Assembly (NCBI GenBank): GCA_020630045.1
Contig: JAHDCE010000314.1
Span: 1 to 5,650 of the forward strand
Direction of reading: 5' to 3'
DNA: 5,650 nt
DNA from: Saprospiraceae bacterium
GTDB lineage: Bacteria > Bacteroidota > Bacteroidia > Chitinophagales > Saprospiraceae
Part shown: piece after piece, positions 5,581-5,650 of the stretch
How the letters are laid out: every line of letters begins with the position of its first letter
Position numbering within the stretch: position 1 is the first letter of the stretch
The notes under the pieces: model-generated
Database searches by the model: none
What the model saw: only the letters and a program-made list of their open reading frames with translations
What the model was told of the DNA's origin: nothing
Program-made: the position numbers and the translations under genes

Positions 5581-5650
5581 GGAGAGTTTTTGAAACGGCG
5601 TGATGTAGTCCTTAGTTATACGGTGTGGAAAAGTATCCGGTTTTGTTTTA

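Noticed and set aside
1..5650. CRISPR array, insertion sequence, tRNA or toxin-antitoxin module
   Set aside because: No spaced direct repeats, terminal inverted repeats with a transposase, cloverleaf or toxin-like small gene pair could be found.

Overview
The window looks like a chromosomal segment of a Bacteroidota bacterium, most likely Cytophagales or a relative. This is inferred from protein families, not from a search. The DNA polymerase III delta' subunit has the WLPE form of the Walker B region, a DUF547 lipoprotein is present, and there is a DUF1800/DUF1501 gene pair whose DUF1501 member begins MCQHH before its twin-arginine motif. The start codons lack strong Shine-Dalgarno sequences, and several AT-rich gaps hold near-matches to the Bacteroidota -7 promoter box (TAnnTTTG). 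No tRNA, rRNA, CRISPR array, insertion sequence or phage gene is visible.

Layout: positions 1-173 are mostly non-coding, with two hairpins and an unresolved gene end or start at the left edge. Positions 174-1838 (minus strand) carry a probable two-gene unit, glutathione peroxidase followed by holB. A 59-bp divergent gap (1839-1897) separates it from a plus-strand DUF547 lipoprotein (1898-2695). That gene converges, only 4 bp apart, on a minus-strand pair transcribed from the right: DUF1800 (4084-5523), an 88-bp structured gap, then DUF1501 (2700-3995). Positions 5524-5650 form an upstream region with a 29-nt imperfect palindrome and a consensus-like -7 box facing right, probably toward a gene outside the window.

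The left unit is housekeeping: clamp loading in replication, and peroxide detoxification through a thioredoxin-type peroxidase. The right half is directed to the cell envelope. DUF547 has a lipoprotein signal and DUF1501 a Tat signal. DUF1800 has no export signal but is the usual gene partner of DUF1501. The biochemical role of the DUF1800/DUF1501 pair is, to my knowledge, not established. It is the best candidate for an undescribed function here, but the pair itself is widespread. The other points of interest are nucleic-acid structures: a possible pseudoknot-forming leader between DUF1800 and DUF1501, a 16-nt hairpin sequence duplicated inside two unrelated genes in different frames, and the palindrome upstream of DUF1800.
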